Assembly (NCBI GenBank): GCA_015679605.1 | Contig: JAAAVE010000149.1 | Coordinates: forward strand, 1-18,142 | Direction: 5' to 3' | DNA: 18,142 bases | From: Podila epigama | Taxonomy: Eukaryota > Mortierellomycota > Mortierellomycetes > Mortierellales > Mortierellaceae | Part shown: positions 18,063 to 18,142 of the stretch, piece by piece | How the letters are laid out: every line of letters begins with the position of its first letter | How positions within the stretch are numbered: the stretch's first letter is position 1 | Position numbers and translations under genes: made by a program | The notes under the pieces: generated by a model | Told to the model about the DNA's origin: nothing | Databases searched by the model: none | What the model saw: only the letters and a program-made list of their open reading frames with translations

Positions 18063-18142
18063 CTAAAAATTGAAAAAAGGCAGAAGATTCTTTTTAGCTT
18101 TTTTTTCTTTCTTTTTTTTTTTCTTGCGAGCCTCGAGCTTGA
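18063..18142 (-). other. Partial intron of the arrestin gene
   Basis: On the minus strand the last 80 bases contain A-runs and end TTTTTAG directly before the coding exon. No GT donor exists between the window edge and this acceptor, so the intron continues outside. Confidence 0.65.

Overview
The window looks like a nuclear segment from a filamentous fungus, most likely an early-diverging one such as a Mortierella relative. The reasons are short GT-AG introns (mostly 97-260 nt), moderate GC, many A and T homopolymers around splice sites and promoters, long pyrimidine-rich leaders, serine microsatellites inside proteins, and the mix of protein families. The genus assignment is inference. No mobile element, CRISPR array, rRNA or tRNA was found.

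Layout. 91-3562 (-): an eight-exon gene for the ER-fusion dynamin-like GTPase Sey1 (826 aa), with a likely GC-AG first intron. 3970-5014 (-): a three-exon secreted, probably GPI-anchored copper-only superoxide dismutase (SOD A). 5706-7907 (+): an intronless protein with about six Myb/SANT-like repeats and a mitochondrial-presequence-like N terminus. 7989-9905 (-): an intronless TatD-family metal-dependent hydrolase enlarged by low-complexity insertions. 10204-10686 (-): a small secreted or membrane-anchored serine-rich protein. 11184-11483 (-): a doubtful 99-aa ORF. 12002-13026 (+): a second copper-only superoxide dismutase (SOD B), in inverted orientation to SOD A and with the same intron positions and phases. 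14177-16358 (+): alanine-glyoxylate aminotransferase, three exons, with a mitochondrial-type leader and an in-frame internal start. 16621-18062 (-): the 3' exon of an arrestin-fold trafficking adaptor that runs off the right edge.

The genes do not form a pathway. The clearest relationship is between the two SOD paralogs, which flank three unrelated genes. A looser theme is compartment targeting: two proteins carry mitochondrial-like leaders, two are cell-surface SODs, and one is a small secreted protein. Exon joins were worked out by hand from splice consensus and reading-frame continuity. All spliced lengths close in frame (826, 235, 265 and 465 aa).

I found no convincing wholly new system. 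The items most worth a second look are the multi-Myb protein with a mitochondrial-like leader, the inverted SOD pair, the dual-start aminotransferase with a serine microsatellite in its leader and an unusual 594-nt intron, and the small serine-rich secreted protein.
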